DNA from: Saprospiraceae bacterium
GTDB taxonomy: Bacteria; Bacteroidota; Bacteroidia; Chitinophagales; Saprospiraceae
Length of the DNA: 64,000 nt
Direction of reading: 5' to 3'
Assembly (NCBI GenBank): GCA_020629315.1
Contig: JAHDDO010000011.1
Span: 1-64,000 of the forward strand
Shown here: positions 1 through 8,585 of the stretch, piece after piece
How positions within the stretch are numbered: the first letter of the stretch is position 1
Layout of the letters: the number at the start of each line of letters is the position of its first letter
The notes under the pieces: generated by a model
What the model was told of the DNA's origin: nothing
The model's database searches: none
Seen by the model: only the letters and a program-made list of their open reading frames with translations
Translations under genes and position numbers: made by a program

Positions 1-3000
1 ATTGATGCTTGTCAGAATACAGCCACTGTTTCTCAAACTCTTACTCCAGTCGATGAAACCGATCCTGTAATTACGGGTGTGGAAGAAGATGGCACGTACA
101 AGTGTGGTGATGATGTTGTGTTCTCTGAACCTTCAGCTGATGACAATTGTGACTTAGTAAGTTTTGATTTTACTGATGCTATTACAGGAACTAACTGTGC
201 GGGTGATATTATAACTAGAACTTGGACAGCTACTGATGGTTGTGGTAATACAGCTACTGCAAGCCAAACCATGACACCTGTGGATGAGACAGATCCTTCT
301 ATAATTGGTGTAGGTGATGATGGCACTTACGAGTGTGGATCTGATCCAATGTTTTCTGAGCCTGATGCATTCGATGACTGTAATCTTATATCATTTACAT
401 TTAGTGATATTGTTACTGGATCAAATTGCGCAGGTGATATCGTAACCAGGAACTGGTCTGCTGTAGATGCATGTGGAAATACAACATCTGCCATCCAAAC
501 AATGACACCCATAGATGAAACGGATCCTGTTATCAGCGACATTGGACAAGATGGAACATATGAATGTGGTGAACAACCTGTCTTTTCTGATCCATCAGCT
601 TCTGATAATTGCAACTTAGTAAGTTTTGATTTTACGGATGAAGTAACAGGCACAAATTGCGCAGGTGATGTAATTACAAGAACCTGGACGGCAACTGATA
701 ATTGCGGAAATTCTGTAAGTGGTTCGCAAACTATGACACCTGTCGATGATGCCGATCCAATAATCACTGGTATTGGTCAAGATGGTACATATAATTGTGG
801 AGATGCTGCTGCATTTTCTGATCCATCAGCTTCTGACAATTGCAACTTAGTAAGCTTTGATTTTACGGATGAAGTATCGGATACAAATTGTGCAGGCGAC
901 ATCATAACAAGAACTTGGACAGCCACTGATAATTGCGGAAATTCTGTAAGTGGTTCGCAAACCATGACACCTGTCGATGATACCGATCCGGTTTTTGATT
1001 GTGTTAGTGCAGGTAATTGCCCTACAGATGTTACACTATCTTGTAATGAAGATCCAGGGTCATTAATGTTAACGGCATCTGATAATTGTGATGACAATGT
1101 ACAGGTAAGTTTAGATGAAACTACGGAAGCAACGGGTGACTGTGAGCAACAAATTACAAGAACCTATACAGCAACTGATGCTTGTGGAAACACATCTACT
1201 CTAACATATACTATTAGCGTTAAAAATGATGAAATTGCTCCAGTATGGGATACTTCGTTCCCTGCAGTTATAAATGTAGAGTGTGAAGATGGTGATATCC
1301 CATCATGTGAAGAAACTGCTCCAGATTACTCTGATAATTGTGCTGATTGTCCAGTAGAAATATTCTGTATGGATGAGCAAGCATCTGGCGGTTGTCTAGA
1401 TGATATTATCAGAAAATATTGGTTAGTAGATGCTTGTGGGAATACATCGGACACAATAGAGCAAATAATCAAGATTATAGATACGGAAGCTCCTTTCTTT
1501 ACTTCCTTCCCTAATGGAGGCACATTTGAATGTTCGGAAGGCGGTGTTCCAAGTGTAGATGAAATGGAAGATATGATCAGTTTTGATGATAACTGTTCTG
1601 AGGTGACTTTAATTTTTGAAGGTGAAGAGATTACACCGGGTCAATGTGAAGATGCTTTAGTTTATACATATTGTTGGTCACTCATTGATGCTTGTGGAAA
1701 TGAAAGTGATCCAATGTGTGTTGTATACTCTACTGAAGATACTACTCCACCGACTTTTGATTGTTTGGCTGACGATAGTTGCCCGAGTGATATTACCATA
1801 GAGTGTGATGAAACGGTGCCAGATCCTGCAGACCTTACTGCCTCTGATAATTGTGACGATGATGTTTCGGTTTCTTTGGAAGTAAGCGAATCAAATACAA
1901 ATTGTCCTAAAGTGTATACGTATACTTACACTGCCACTGACAATTGTGGAAATCAAGCTATGTATAGCTACTCAATAACTGTAGATGATACACAAGGTCC
2001 TGTCATTACCTTAAATGGTATGGTGGAAATGACTATCGAATGCGATGAAGACATTCCTGCAGCTGGCGCTACGGCAACGGATAATTGTGATAATGATATA
2101 ATGGTAGATGTAAATGAGTCTACAGATTTTCCTGATCAAAACTGTCAGACGTGTTATGTTTTAACCAGAACATATACAGCTGTAGATGATTGTGGAAATG
2201 CTGCCAATCCTGTTACACAAACGATAACTGTTGATGATAACACGGCACCTGTATTTGTAGAGCCTTTACCTGAAGATGTGACCTTAAGTTGTGAAGACGA
2301 ATTGCCAGAGCCTGCAGATGTACAAGCAACTGATAATTGTGATGATAATGTACAGATTAGTTACACAGAAGAAGTATTAGGTGATGAAATTCCTGATGGC
2401 GCTGTTGAGCATTGCTCTTTAATTCAACCTGATAACGCTGGCGATAATGTTTGTTATGCAGATGGTGCTCCAGCATGGTCTATGTATTTGCCTAGCTTTA
2501 TCTATGGTGGCTATATTCACTATACAGTAGTAGAAGGAAACTATACCGTATTTGATGACGGTTCTGCTCAAGTAACAGCCATATTACAAAGTGTTGACAA
2601 TCCAAATGGACAATGGGAATTGAATTTGGATTTCGGCGTAGGCTATAGTTGGGACGAATGGTCAGCATTAGGTCGTTCTTTCAAAGATGATTGTGGTGTT
2701 GTAAATGACATGAATAATCTAAACGAAGAATGGATATATTACGTAATACAAAACTCAAGTACTCTTACGGGACTTGGTGATTTCACAGGTTCTTCGTTAA
2801 GTCTTTCACATGCACCTGCAAGTCTTTATTACGGGTATCAAGTAGGTACTGGCGCTAATAATGTGAACGGAAACTTTGGCAGCGGTGGCTGGTTCTTTTA
2901 CGAAGGTACATTTGTAGAGAACTCTTCAGATACTAATATTGAGGTTGAATCGGACCTTGGAGATTTTGCTTTTGAACATGATTGCTGTCCTAGCTACAAA

Positions 3001-3405
3001 GTAGTACGAACATGGTGTGCTACCGATTGTAAAGGAAATGAAGTATGCCATGAGCAAATGGTTGAATATGAAGGTTACGAAGTGCAAGAAGGAAATGGAG
3101 CCAGCAAGCCTGAAAATGAGGGTAATAGCATTTATTCAGGTCCAGTAACTTTAGATTATAAAGTATTCCCTAACCCATCAGGTGGTATAATCAACATTGA
3201 AATTAAAACGAATGTTGAGCCTGATGTAATTGTTGAAATATTTGACTTGACTGGATCATTAGTTCACAAGTATGTTATTGGTGAAGACAAAATAGATCTA
3301 ATACAAAGAATAGATCTTAGCCACTTAACAAATGGTATGTACTACCTAAAGCTTAGAGCTAAAAATGCAGGCGTTAGTGTACGGCCTATTATGATTGCAA
3401 AATAA
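1..3405 (+). CDS. T9SS-secreted HYR-repeat adhesin-like protein, 5' end outside window
   Basis: The reading frame is open from base 1, so only the last 1134 residues are seen. The first third holds four 77-residue tandem units of the form DGTYECG...FSDPSASDNC...TWTATDNCGN...TMTPVDDTDP, the cysteine-bearing immunoglobulin-like HYR-type repeat of Bacteroidota adhesins. More divergent HYR units follow, to about residue 1020. One late unit is split by a roughly 190-residue glycine- and aromatic-rich insertion (about 2390-2960). The C terminus (about 3150-3405) is a type A T9SS sorting domain containing KVFPNPSGG, EIFDLTGS and LTNGMYYLKL, so the protein should cross the outer membrane through the Por system and be anchored at or released from the surface. 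Paired cysteines suggest disulfides in each unit. A strong terminator follows. Function beyond surface adhesion or matrix is inference; the missing N terminus could carry a catalytic or binding domain. Confidence 0.93.
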   Translation: MDACQNTATVSQTLTPVDETDPVITGVEEDGTYKCGDDVVFSEPSADDNCDLVSFDFTDAITGTNCAGDIITRTWTATDGCGNTATASQTMTPVDETDPSIIGVGDDGTYECGSDPMFSEPDAFDDCNLISFTFSDIVTGSNCAGDIVTRNWSAVDACGNTTSAIQTMTPIDETDPVISDIGQDGTYECGEQPVFSDPSASDNCNLVSFDFTDEVTGTNCAGDVITRTWTATDNCGNSVSGSQTMTPVDDADPIITGIGQDGTYNCGDAAAFSDPSASDNCNLVSFDFTDEVSDTNCAGDIITRTWTATDNCGNSVSGSQTMTPVDDTDPVFDCVSAGNCPTDVTLSCNEDPGSLMLTASDNCDDNVQVSLDETTEATGDCEQQITRTYTATDACGNTSTLTYTISVKNDEIAPVWDTSFPAVINVECEDGDIPSCEETAPDYSDNCADCPVEIFCMDEQASGGCLDDIIRKYWLVDACGNTSDTIEQIIKIIDTEAPFFTSFPNGGTFECSEGGVPSVDEMEDMISFDDNCSEVTLIFEGEEITPGQCEDALVYTYCWSLIDACGNESDPMCVVYSTEDTTPPTFDCLADDSCPSDITIECDETVPDPADLTASDNCDDDVSVSLEVSESNTNCPKVYTYTYTATDNCGNQAMYSYSITVDDTQGPVITLNGMVEMTIECDEDIPAAGATATDNCDNDIMVDVNESTDFPDQNCQTCYVLTRTYTAVDDCGNAANPVTQTITVDDNTAPVFVEPLPEDVTLSCEDELPEPADVQATDNCDDNVQISYTEEVLGDEIPDGAVEHCSLIQPDNAGDNVCYADGAPAWSMYLPSFIYGGYIHYTVVEGNYTVFDDGSAQVTAILQSVDNPNGQWELNLDFGVGYSWDEWSALGRSFKDDCGVVNDMNNLNEEWIYYVIQNSSTLTGLGDFTGSSLSLSHAPASLYYGYQVGTGANNVNGNFGSGGWFFYEGTFVENSSDTNIEVESDLGDFAFEHDCCPSYKVVRTWCATDCKGNEVCHEQMVEYEGYEVQEGNGASKPENEGNSIYSGPVTLDYKVFPNPSGGIINIEIKTNVEPDVIVEIFDLTGSLVHKYVIGEDKIDLIQRIDLSHLTNGMYYLKLRAKNAGVSVRPIMIAK
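88..1011 (+). repeat. Four exact-period 231-bp tandem repeats coding HYR units
   Basis: Units begin at 88, 319, 550 and 781, each with GATGG, and each is exactly 231 bp (77 codons) with no length variation. Units 3 and 4 share long identical blocks at DNA level, including synonymous positions, around the CTGATCCATCAGCTTCTGA and GCGGAAATTCTGTAAGTGG segments. This points to recent duplication or gene conversion. The array probably continues left of the window, since residues just before 88 match the end of a unit (QTLTPVDETDP). Confidence 0.93.
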
Positions 3406-3430
3406 AAAACAACGATATAAGCGATATAAA

Positions 3431-3465
3431 AAAAGGGTGGAGCAATCTCCACCCTTTTTTTTATT
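3431..3465. terminator. Bidirectional intrinsic terminator
   Basis: A perfect 12-bp stem (3431-3442 with 3447-3458) closes a CAAT loop. An A-tract lies on one side and a T-tract on the other, so the hairpin can end transcription of the adhesin gene (+) and of the convergent DCC gene (-), whose stop codon lies at its edge. Confidence 0.9.
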
Positions 3466-3886
3466 TCTTACGCTCAGGTAATTGATTTATTATGCACTGA
3501 TCCACTTTTCCGAAAATAGAATAGCGATGCTTTGCGATCCATTTATAAATTACATCGGTAATATTCACAGGCAAAAACTGAAACAAGCTTACTAGCTTCC
3601 ATGGCCATTTTGATTGGCGCATTAAAGTAAAGAATGCTTTTGAGCGTACATATGCAGCACCATTTTCAATAACTACAACGGTATCAAGACTATGGCTAAC
3701 CGAATGTTTACCAAGTAACTCTTTTGCTTCCGGAGATGAAAGGGGAATATATCGTATGCTATCATTGGTACTAATCGGGTCATAGAATGCAATGAAATTG
3801 TTACATAATCGACAAACACCATCGAATAGAACCAAGGTCTTTTGCTGAATCCCTCTGTTGTTTTTATGAATTTCTAGATCACTCAA
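3461..3886 (-). CDS. DCC-family thiol-disulfide oxidoreductase-like protein (DUF393)
   Basis: 141 residues. The N terminus carries the family signature DGVCRLC at residues 22-28, with D22 and the CxxC pair C25/C28. Members are small cytosolic thioredoxin-like proteins presumed to do thiol-disulfide exchange; no substrate is established. The only workable start is TTG at 3886, overlapping the TGA stop of the upstream HerA-like gene (TTGA overlap), so the two are translationally coupled in one operon. No in-frame ATG precedes the motif. Whether the pair is functionally linked to the ATPase is not shown by sequence. Family assignment is firm from the motif and length. Confidence 0.88.
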   Translation of the reverse strand: MSDLEIHKNNRGIQQKTLVLFDGVCRLCNNFIAFYDPISTNDSIRYIPLSSPEAKELLGKHSVSHSLDTVVVIENGAAYVRSKAFFTLMRQSKWPWKLVSLFQFLPVNITDVIYKWIAKHRYSIFGKVDQCIINQLPERKK

Positions 3887-6345
3887 CGTCTTGCTAAAGT
3901 TGAAACGGTTTTGTCAGCATCCGTCCATAATGGATCCCAAACGACTATGATTTTATCAACTTTTACATCTGTCCTTCTAGGTCCTACCTCTTTAAAACTC
4001 ACATTGTTTTCTATCTCTTCCCATTTCGTTCTTACCTCTGATAGAGCTTCGGAGAGATCGTTTTCCAAAGATTCTCTTTCATCTCTTAATTCCATCAAGT
4101 CTGATTCGCTTTCATGTACTTTTTGTACTGCCTTTTTCCGCATTCTTGATTTAGAGCTGGCAGAACTAAATGATCTGGAACGACCTTTCACAAAAACCGA
4201 AAATATGGTCTCAGCCATGCCTACCATTTCAGTTGTTCGGCGGTGTCTAACTTCTGCTTCAGCTTCATCAAGGTCAAATTCTTCCTTTCGAATCTTATCC
4301 AAGACTCTTTCGATCTTATCTTCATATTTATCCTGAATTTCATCAATCTCTTCATCTCTCAACTCTCTTGCGGTACTTTGAACTCTCATATGAAACGCCT
4401 CCAGTGATTCACTACCCTCTTGATAAATTTTTAGCTTGCTATGTTCACCTATTTTTACGCGCTGGTTTTGGTAAATCCAATTAGAAAACTCCTTTCCTAC
4501 AGCGCTCAATTCCTTTAATGAATCCATAGAATCAGGAACGGAAGTATAGCTTATTTCTAAATTATCTGGATGATCAGCAGATTCAAAAAGCTGTCTCTCA
4601 AAATCTAAAACCTCAGTTGCTCTATCCCATTCTATACGACCAAAATCATCAGGTGGTGGTGCCAAAAAGGCCAAATCTTTTACTTGATCTACTGCTCTCT
4701 TTGCATCGTAAAATCGCACCTTTCCTAAAGCAAGCACTTTAGGTTCATATTTTAATTGCAAGTTGCGTTTACCAAGTTCAACTTCTGCTTCACTCGCTGA
4801 TTTCCAAACAGCAAAAAAGCGTTGTTCGATAGTTGGATCCAATGAAGGAGCTTGGGTACTACCCACAACGGAAGCTGTACTATTTGTTTGAGTGCTGCCG
4901 GACTTTATATCCTGTGCCTTTCTAGCCTCTCTGGCTTCGCTCATTAATTCTTTTACTTGGGGGCGGGTCAATGGCCCTCGTAAATAGGACATCACCCATC
5001 TTGTATGATACACTACTGGCTCGGATTCATGGACATTATGGTATAAAAACTTTCTAGAGCCCAATGAACTGATTAATGTATCAAAATCTACTTTGGCATC
5101 ATTCCCAGCTTCGGCAATGGCTCCTTTTAAACCATCCACAACTCTCATTTTATCTCGCTCTGTTTGTAATTTCCCAATAAACCAAGTCCCTGCATTGGAA
5201 AGCCCTTTATAGTCGATATCCACCGGGTTCTGTGTAACTAGAACTGATCCTACACCGAATGCTCTTGCTTGTTTCAATAAGGTCAATAATGGCTTTTTGG
5301 AAGGTGGATTCTGCGTTGGCGGGAAATATCCAAAGATTTCATCAAAGTAGAGTAAGCTTCGCAAACTAGTGGTTCCAGATTGTCGCCGCATCCAAGTAAT
5401 CAACGAATTAAGCAGTAGTGTAACAAAGAACATCCGCTCAGATTCTGATAAGTGGGCAATGTAAAAAATGCTATGTCTTGGCTTACCTTCTGCTGTAAAG
5501 TATATCTTTTCTATGTCGAGAGCATCACCCATTAGCCAGTATTGAAATTGGGGTGAAGCCACTAGGCTGTTAAAAGACATTGCTAGATCAAAACGGTCCT
5601 TTTGAGGGTAAAACGTATCTACATCAAAAACCCCCAATTGCTTCACTGGAGGTGATTGAATTCCATTGATCAGTTTCGCTAGGTCAAGATCTTCACCTTG
5701 CTTCCAATAGTGCTCAAAAAGTGTAGCCAAAAGAATACCTTCTCTACTTCTTACAGGATCTTCCTTGCTGCCAATCATGCCCAATAAGGCAGCAACTGTA
5801 CCTTGAATCCTTTCGCGCAACATCTCGGCATCCTCTTCAAAACGTACCTTAGGAGCTGCAAATGATCCCATAATATTTATGGGAACTCCCGAATCTGATC
5901 CTGGTGTATAGATTGTGTAATCAACAGAAGAGGTAAGATCTTTAATTCGTTGCGGATCTTGTCCCCATTCAGCTAATCCATTTTTCCACGTTTCCGCCAT
6001 TTTGGATGCATACTCTGAGACCGATAATCCTTTCCTGTTTGCATCATCAGGATTAATCCATTTTTCGAAAGAGGAAGGACTAAGATCTTCAAACTGTAGC
6101 AGTAGATTAGTCATATCTCCTTTAGGGTCAATTATTATAGCTGGCACTTTATCCAAAGCGGCTTCTTCTAATAGTCCAATACATAAACCCGTCTTACCAC
6201 TACCTGTCATTCCTACACACACTGCATGTGTCGTCAGGTCTCTAGAATCATAGTTAATCGTTTCGGGAGTTACTTCTCCCTTCTCAATATCATACCTGGC
6301 TCCCAAATAAAATGAGCCTAATTTTTCGGGTGGGCATTTAATCAT
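3883..6345 (-). CDS. HerA/DUF853-like P-loop ATPase
   Basis: 820 residues. Walker A GMTGSGKT is at 45-52, followed by DPKGDM at 73-78, a signature of the HerA/FtsK-like DUF853 group. Walker B LLYFDEIFG has D335/E336, and a VLVTQNP sensor-like stretch follows near residue 370. A polar linker separates the ATPase from a charged, coiled-coil-rich C-terminal region (about 640-780) with a basic KSRMRKKA patch. The family consists of putative DNA- or protein-translocating hexameric ATPases; the actual substrate is unknown. It has no transmembrane segment, so it is expected in the cytosol. It is the first gene of a two-gene operon with the DCC protein. No nuclease (NurA) or conjugation gene is adjacent, which argues against a HerA-NurA or VirD4 role. 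Confidence 0.85.
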   Translation of the reverse strand: MIKCPPEKLGSFYLGARYDIEKGEVTPETINYDSRDLTTHAVCVGMTGSGKTGLCIGLLEEAALDKVPAIIIDPKGDMTNLLLQFEDLSPSSFEKWINPDDANRKGLSVSEYASKMAETWKNGLAEWGQDPQRIKDLTSSVDYTIYTPGSDSGVPINIMGSFAAPKVRFEEDAEMLRERIQGTVAALLGMIGSKEDPVRSREGILLATLFEHYWKQGEDLDLAKLINGIQSPPVKQLGVFDVDTFYPQKDRFDLAMSFNSLVASPQFQYWLMGDALDIEKIYFTAEGKPRHSIFYIAHLSESERMFFVTLLLNSLITWMRRQSGTTSLRSLLYFDEIFGYFPPTQNPPSKKPLLTLLKQARAFGVGSVLVTQNPVDIDYKGLSNAGTWFIGKLQTERDKMRVVDGLKGAIAEAGNDAKVDFDTLISSLGSRKFLYHNVHESEPVVYHTRWVMSYLRGPLTRPQVKELMSEAREARKAQDIKSGSTQTNSTASVVGSTQAPSLDPTIEQRFFAVWKSASEAEVELGKRNLQLKYEPKVLALGKVRFYDAKRAVDQVKDLAFLAPPPDDFGRIEWDRATEVLDFERQLFESADHPDNLEISYTSVPDSMDSLKELSAVGKEFSNWIYQNQRVKIGEHSKLKIYQEGSESLEAFHMRVQSTARELRDEEIDEIQDKYEDKIERVLDKIRKEEFDLDEAEAEVRHRRTTEMVGMAETIFSVFVKGRSRSFSSASSKSRMRKKAVQKVHESESDLMELRDERESLENDLSEALSEVRTKWEEIENNVSFKEVGPRRTDVKVDKIIVVWDPLWTDADKTVSTLARR

Positions 6346-6453
6346 AATGCTTCAAATTTTTACAATAAAATGGAGGAATGAACGCAAAACTTAATACTAA
6401 AATAGCAAATAGCAAATATTGGTTTAAAAACAAATTAGCTTCTTCACAAGACC

Positions 6454-6461
6454 TATCTTTG
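6454..6461 (+). promoter_or_regulatory. -7 box TATCTTTG, start codon 4 bases downstream
   Basis: Exact match to the Bacteroidota TAnnTTTG element. The spacer AACT separates it from the ATG at 6466, so the transcript would be leaderless if that ATG is used. No good -33 TTG is seen at the expected distance. Confidence 0.6.
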
Positions 6462-6465
6462 AACT

Positions 6466-7614
6466 ATGTCTGAATCTCCCGTAATATCGCAGTTTTCAGA
6501 AATGGTAAAAAGTGCCATTCGCTCAAAACAGTTTGTCTCAATGAGTGCCAGTAAACCTATTGCTAAACAATCTATTCCATCCTTTAAATGTATAGCTATT
6601 TATAAAGAGGAAGACGTGTTTTTCTCTTTGAACTATACAAAGGAAGACACTCAATTTTCAGAAAGTATTGATACGCAACATTTAGAGAGCCAACTACATG
6701 AATGGTTTGTCGAATTCCGTCAAATTGCGTTGCAAACAGAAAAAGAACAAGTTCAATTGCTCATTAGTAAAAAAGGAAAGGGCAAAATATTCAGACATGC
6801 TAATCCCGCATCAATATCAAAACATCATAATAGGCAAAAAAAGTACAGAATTTCTCCAACAAGCCCATTCTTACAATCATTAGGATTGGCTACATCAGAA
6901 GGAAGAATTAAAGACAAAAGTCAGAAAAAATATCGCCAGATAAATCGATTCCTCGAATTGTTAGAACCTTACCTCGACGTAATAGCTAACAAATCCAAAT
7001 TAGTAGACTTTGGTTGTGGCAAAGGGTATCTGACCTTCGGTTTATATCAATATTTTTCACTTGAAAAGAAAAAGAAATTTGATATACATGGGGTCGACCT
7101 GAAAGAAGAAGTTATAAAAAACAATACAGAAATTGCACATTCCTTGGCTTTTGATACATTAACATTTGCCCATGGTGATATTGTTGATTTTGATGGCTCT
7201 ATGGATGTTATAATTGCCTTGCATGCATGTGATACAGCAACAGATATAGCCATAGCCAAAGGCATTCGTAATGAAGCCACATTAATAGTAGTAGCTCCTT
7301 GCTGTCAAAAACAGATTAGAAAACAAATGCGTCCCACAGGTCCATTAAAAGAGCTACTTAAAAATGGTATCCATATGGAACAGCAAGCTGCATTAGTCAC
7401 GGATAGTATGCGTGCCTTACTAATGGAACAATATGGCTATAAAGTAAAGGTGATGGAGTTTATTTCCAGCGAACATACTGCTAAGAACATCATGATCATA
7501 GGACAAAAAATCAAACGCAATTCTCCTGTAAATAGGGCAGATGATATTGCGGCATTGAAAAATCTATTTGGTATACAAGAGCATGCTTTAGAAGCGTTGC
7601 TTCAAGGTAGATAA
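6466..7614 (+). CDS. Class I SAM-dependent methyltransferase, METTL25/RRNAD1-like
   Basis: 382 residues. SAM-binding motif I is VDFGCGKGYLTF (D181, G183, G185, G187). Post-motif signatures LHACDTATD (252-260) and VAPCCQKQ (276-283) resemble the H-x-C...CC pattern of the METTL25/RRNAD1-like branch. The N-terminal 160 residues are a basic, poorly conserved region that may bind nucleic acid (inference). Substrate unknown. The gene stands alone, divergent from the HerA-like operon and overlapping the convergent papain-like gene by 27 bp at its 3' end. A second in-frame ATG 12 codons in is a possible alternative start, which would give a normal short leader. Confidence 0.85.
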   Translation: MSESPVISQFSEMVKSAIRSKQFVSMSASKPIAKQSIPSFKCIAIYKEEDVFFSLNYTKEDTQFSESIDTQHLESQLHEWFVEFRQIALQTEKEQVQLLISKKGKGKIFRHANPASISKHHNRQKKYRISPTSPFLQSLGLATSEGRIKDKSQKKYRQINRFLELLEPYLDVIANKSKLVDFGCGKGYLTFGLYQYFSLEKKKKFDIHGVDLKEEVIKNNTEIAHSLAFDTLTFAHGDIVDFDGSMDVIIALHACDTATDIAIAKGIRNEATLIVVAPCCQKQIRKQMRPTGPLKELLKNGIHMEQQAALVTDSMRALLMEQYGYKVKVMEFISSEHTAKNIMIIGQKIKRNSPVNRADDIAALKNLFGIQEHALEALLQGR

Positions 7615-8580
7615 GTTTTTATCTATTCGTAGAAGACTGAGTTCCGTATTTCCTGCAATTAATTTAAAGTCGTAAAGGCTTTTTCCTAAATCTATAGTAT
7701 ACTCTTTTGACGGATCCACAGGAGAAGAAGGACTAAACTCTCTGGTCCATTCATGAACATCTTTAAAATCATACTTTTCCAGGCTTATGGTTCCACTTGG
7801 ATTTATAGTGTAGCCAAAATACGCGCCAATGCCTTGACAATCCACCCATTGCAAGCCTTCTCTCTCCGGATAGACCTTATCGTAATACCCCAATTTCCGC
7901 TTACCGTTATAGAATTTGATATGATCTAAAAACCGGTGCTTTATATGAGCCGTTTCTCCATTCTCATAGGCATAGTAACCGTTCTTTCGGTCGTTGAAAA
8001 ATACATTATCAACGGGTGTTGGTGTAATCACTGTATATCGATATCCCCAGTCAATTGTTTTTGGATCCATGCCATCCAATAAAACTGATCTTACAAATCG
8101 AGAGCAATTTGAGTTCTTCTTGCCAAAAATGTGATACCGCATAAAACCTGTTTCACAAAACCTTTTGGCAGTGTTGTAGGAATTCTTAAAAGAAGCTTGG
8201 TTAAGTACTTTGTAGATCAATGGCCCTCCTGACATATGAATATTGAAGGCTTGATACACCCATTCGATAATGGCTTGCAAATTTTGAATCTTATCTCCTT
8301 CAATCTTTGCCTTGAAGGGTACAGTTAAGGTAGGATCCTCAAAGTGCATTCGGGCTCGACCCATACCCATGGGTACACAATATCTACCAAAATCTGCATA
8401 AATAATAGTGCCTGTTTTTCGCTCTACCATCACTATTAATGAATGTCCCAGACCAGTGAGGCCATCTTTATTGTAACCTAGAGATTGCAGTATAGGTTTA
8501 TACCATTCGTCGGGTAAGTAGATTTTCCAGTTAGGAAAACCCATTGGAATTAAGAAATCATTGTACGTCTCCCCTTTCAT
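7588..8580 (-). CDS. Conserved protein, probable permuted papain-fold (YiiX/NlpC-P60-like)
   Basis: 330 residues, soluble, no signal peptide. I do not recognise a characterised homologue. The order of two conserved-looking motifs, GLGHSLIVMV with H46 first and NSNCSRFV with C159 later, matches the circularly permuted NlpC/P60 (YiiX/LRAT-like) arrangement, where a GH-motif strand precedes the Cys-bearing helix. This suggests a thiol hydrolase or acyltransferase, or a degenerate relative; the assignment is inferred from motif order only. The C-terminal half (about 180-330) is rich in aromatic and charged residues. It lies 5 bp upstream of dapD on the same strand but downstream in transcription, so it is probably the last gene of the PAP2-dapD operon. 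Confidence 0.6.
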   Translation of the reverse strand: MKGETYNDFLIPMGFPNWKIYLPDEWYKPILQSLGYNKDGLTGLGHSLIVMVERKTGTIIYADFGRYCVPMGMGRARMHFEDPTLTVPFKAKIEGDKIQNLQAIIEWVYQAFNIHMSGGPLIYKVLNQASFKNSYNTAKRFCETGFMRYHIFGKKNSNCSRFVRSVLLDGMDPKTIDWGYRYTVITPTPVDNVFFNDRKNGYYAYENGETAHIKHRFLDHIKFYNGKRKLGYYDKVYPEREGLQWVDCQGIGAYFGYTINPSGTISLEKYDFKDVHEWTREFSPSSPVDPSKEYTIDLGKSLYDFKLIAGNTELSLLRIDKNLSTLKQRF

Positions 8581-8585
8581 GACAT

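Noticed and set aside
88..1011. CRISPR-like periodic repeats
   Set aside because: The period is 231 bp with coding content in one frame; no short identical repeat with unique spacers is present.
33..1097. Long antisense open frames opposite the HYR repeats
   Set aside because: They recur with the 231-bp period and lack any recognisable motif. They arise because the repeated coding strand lacks the complementary stop triplets.
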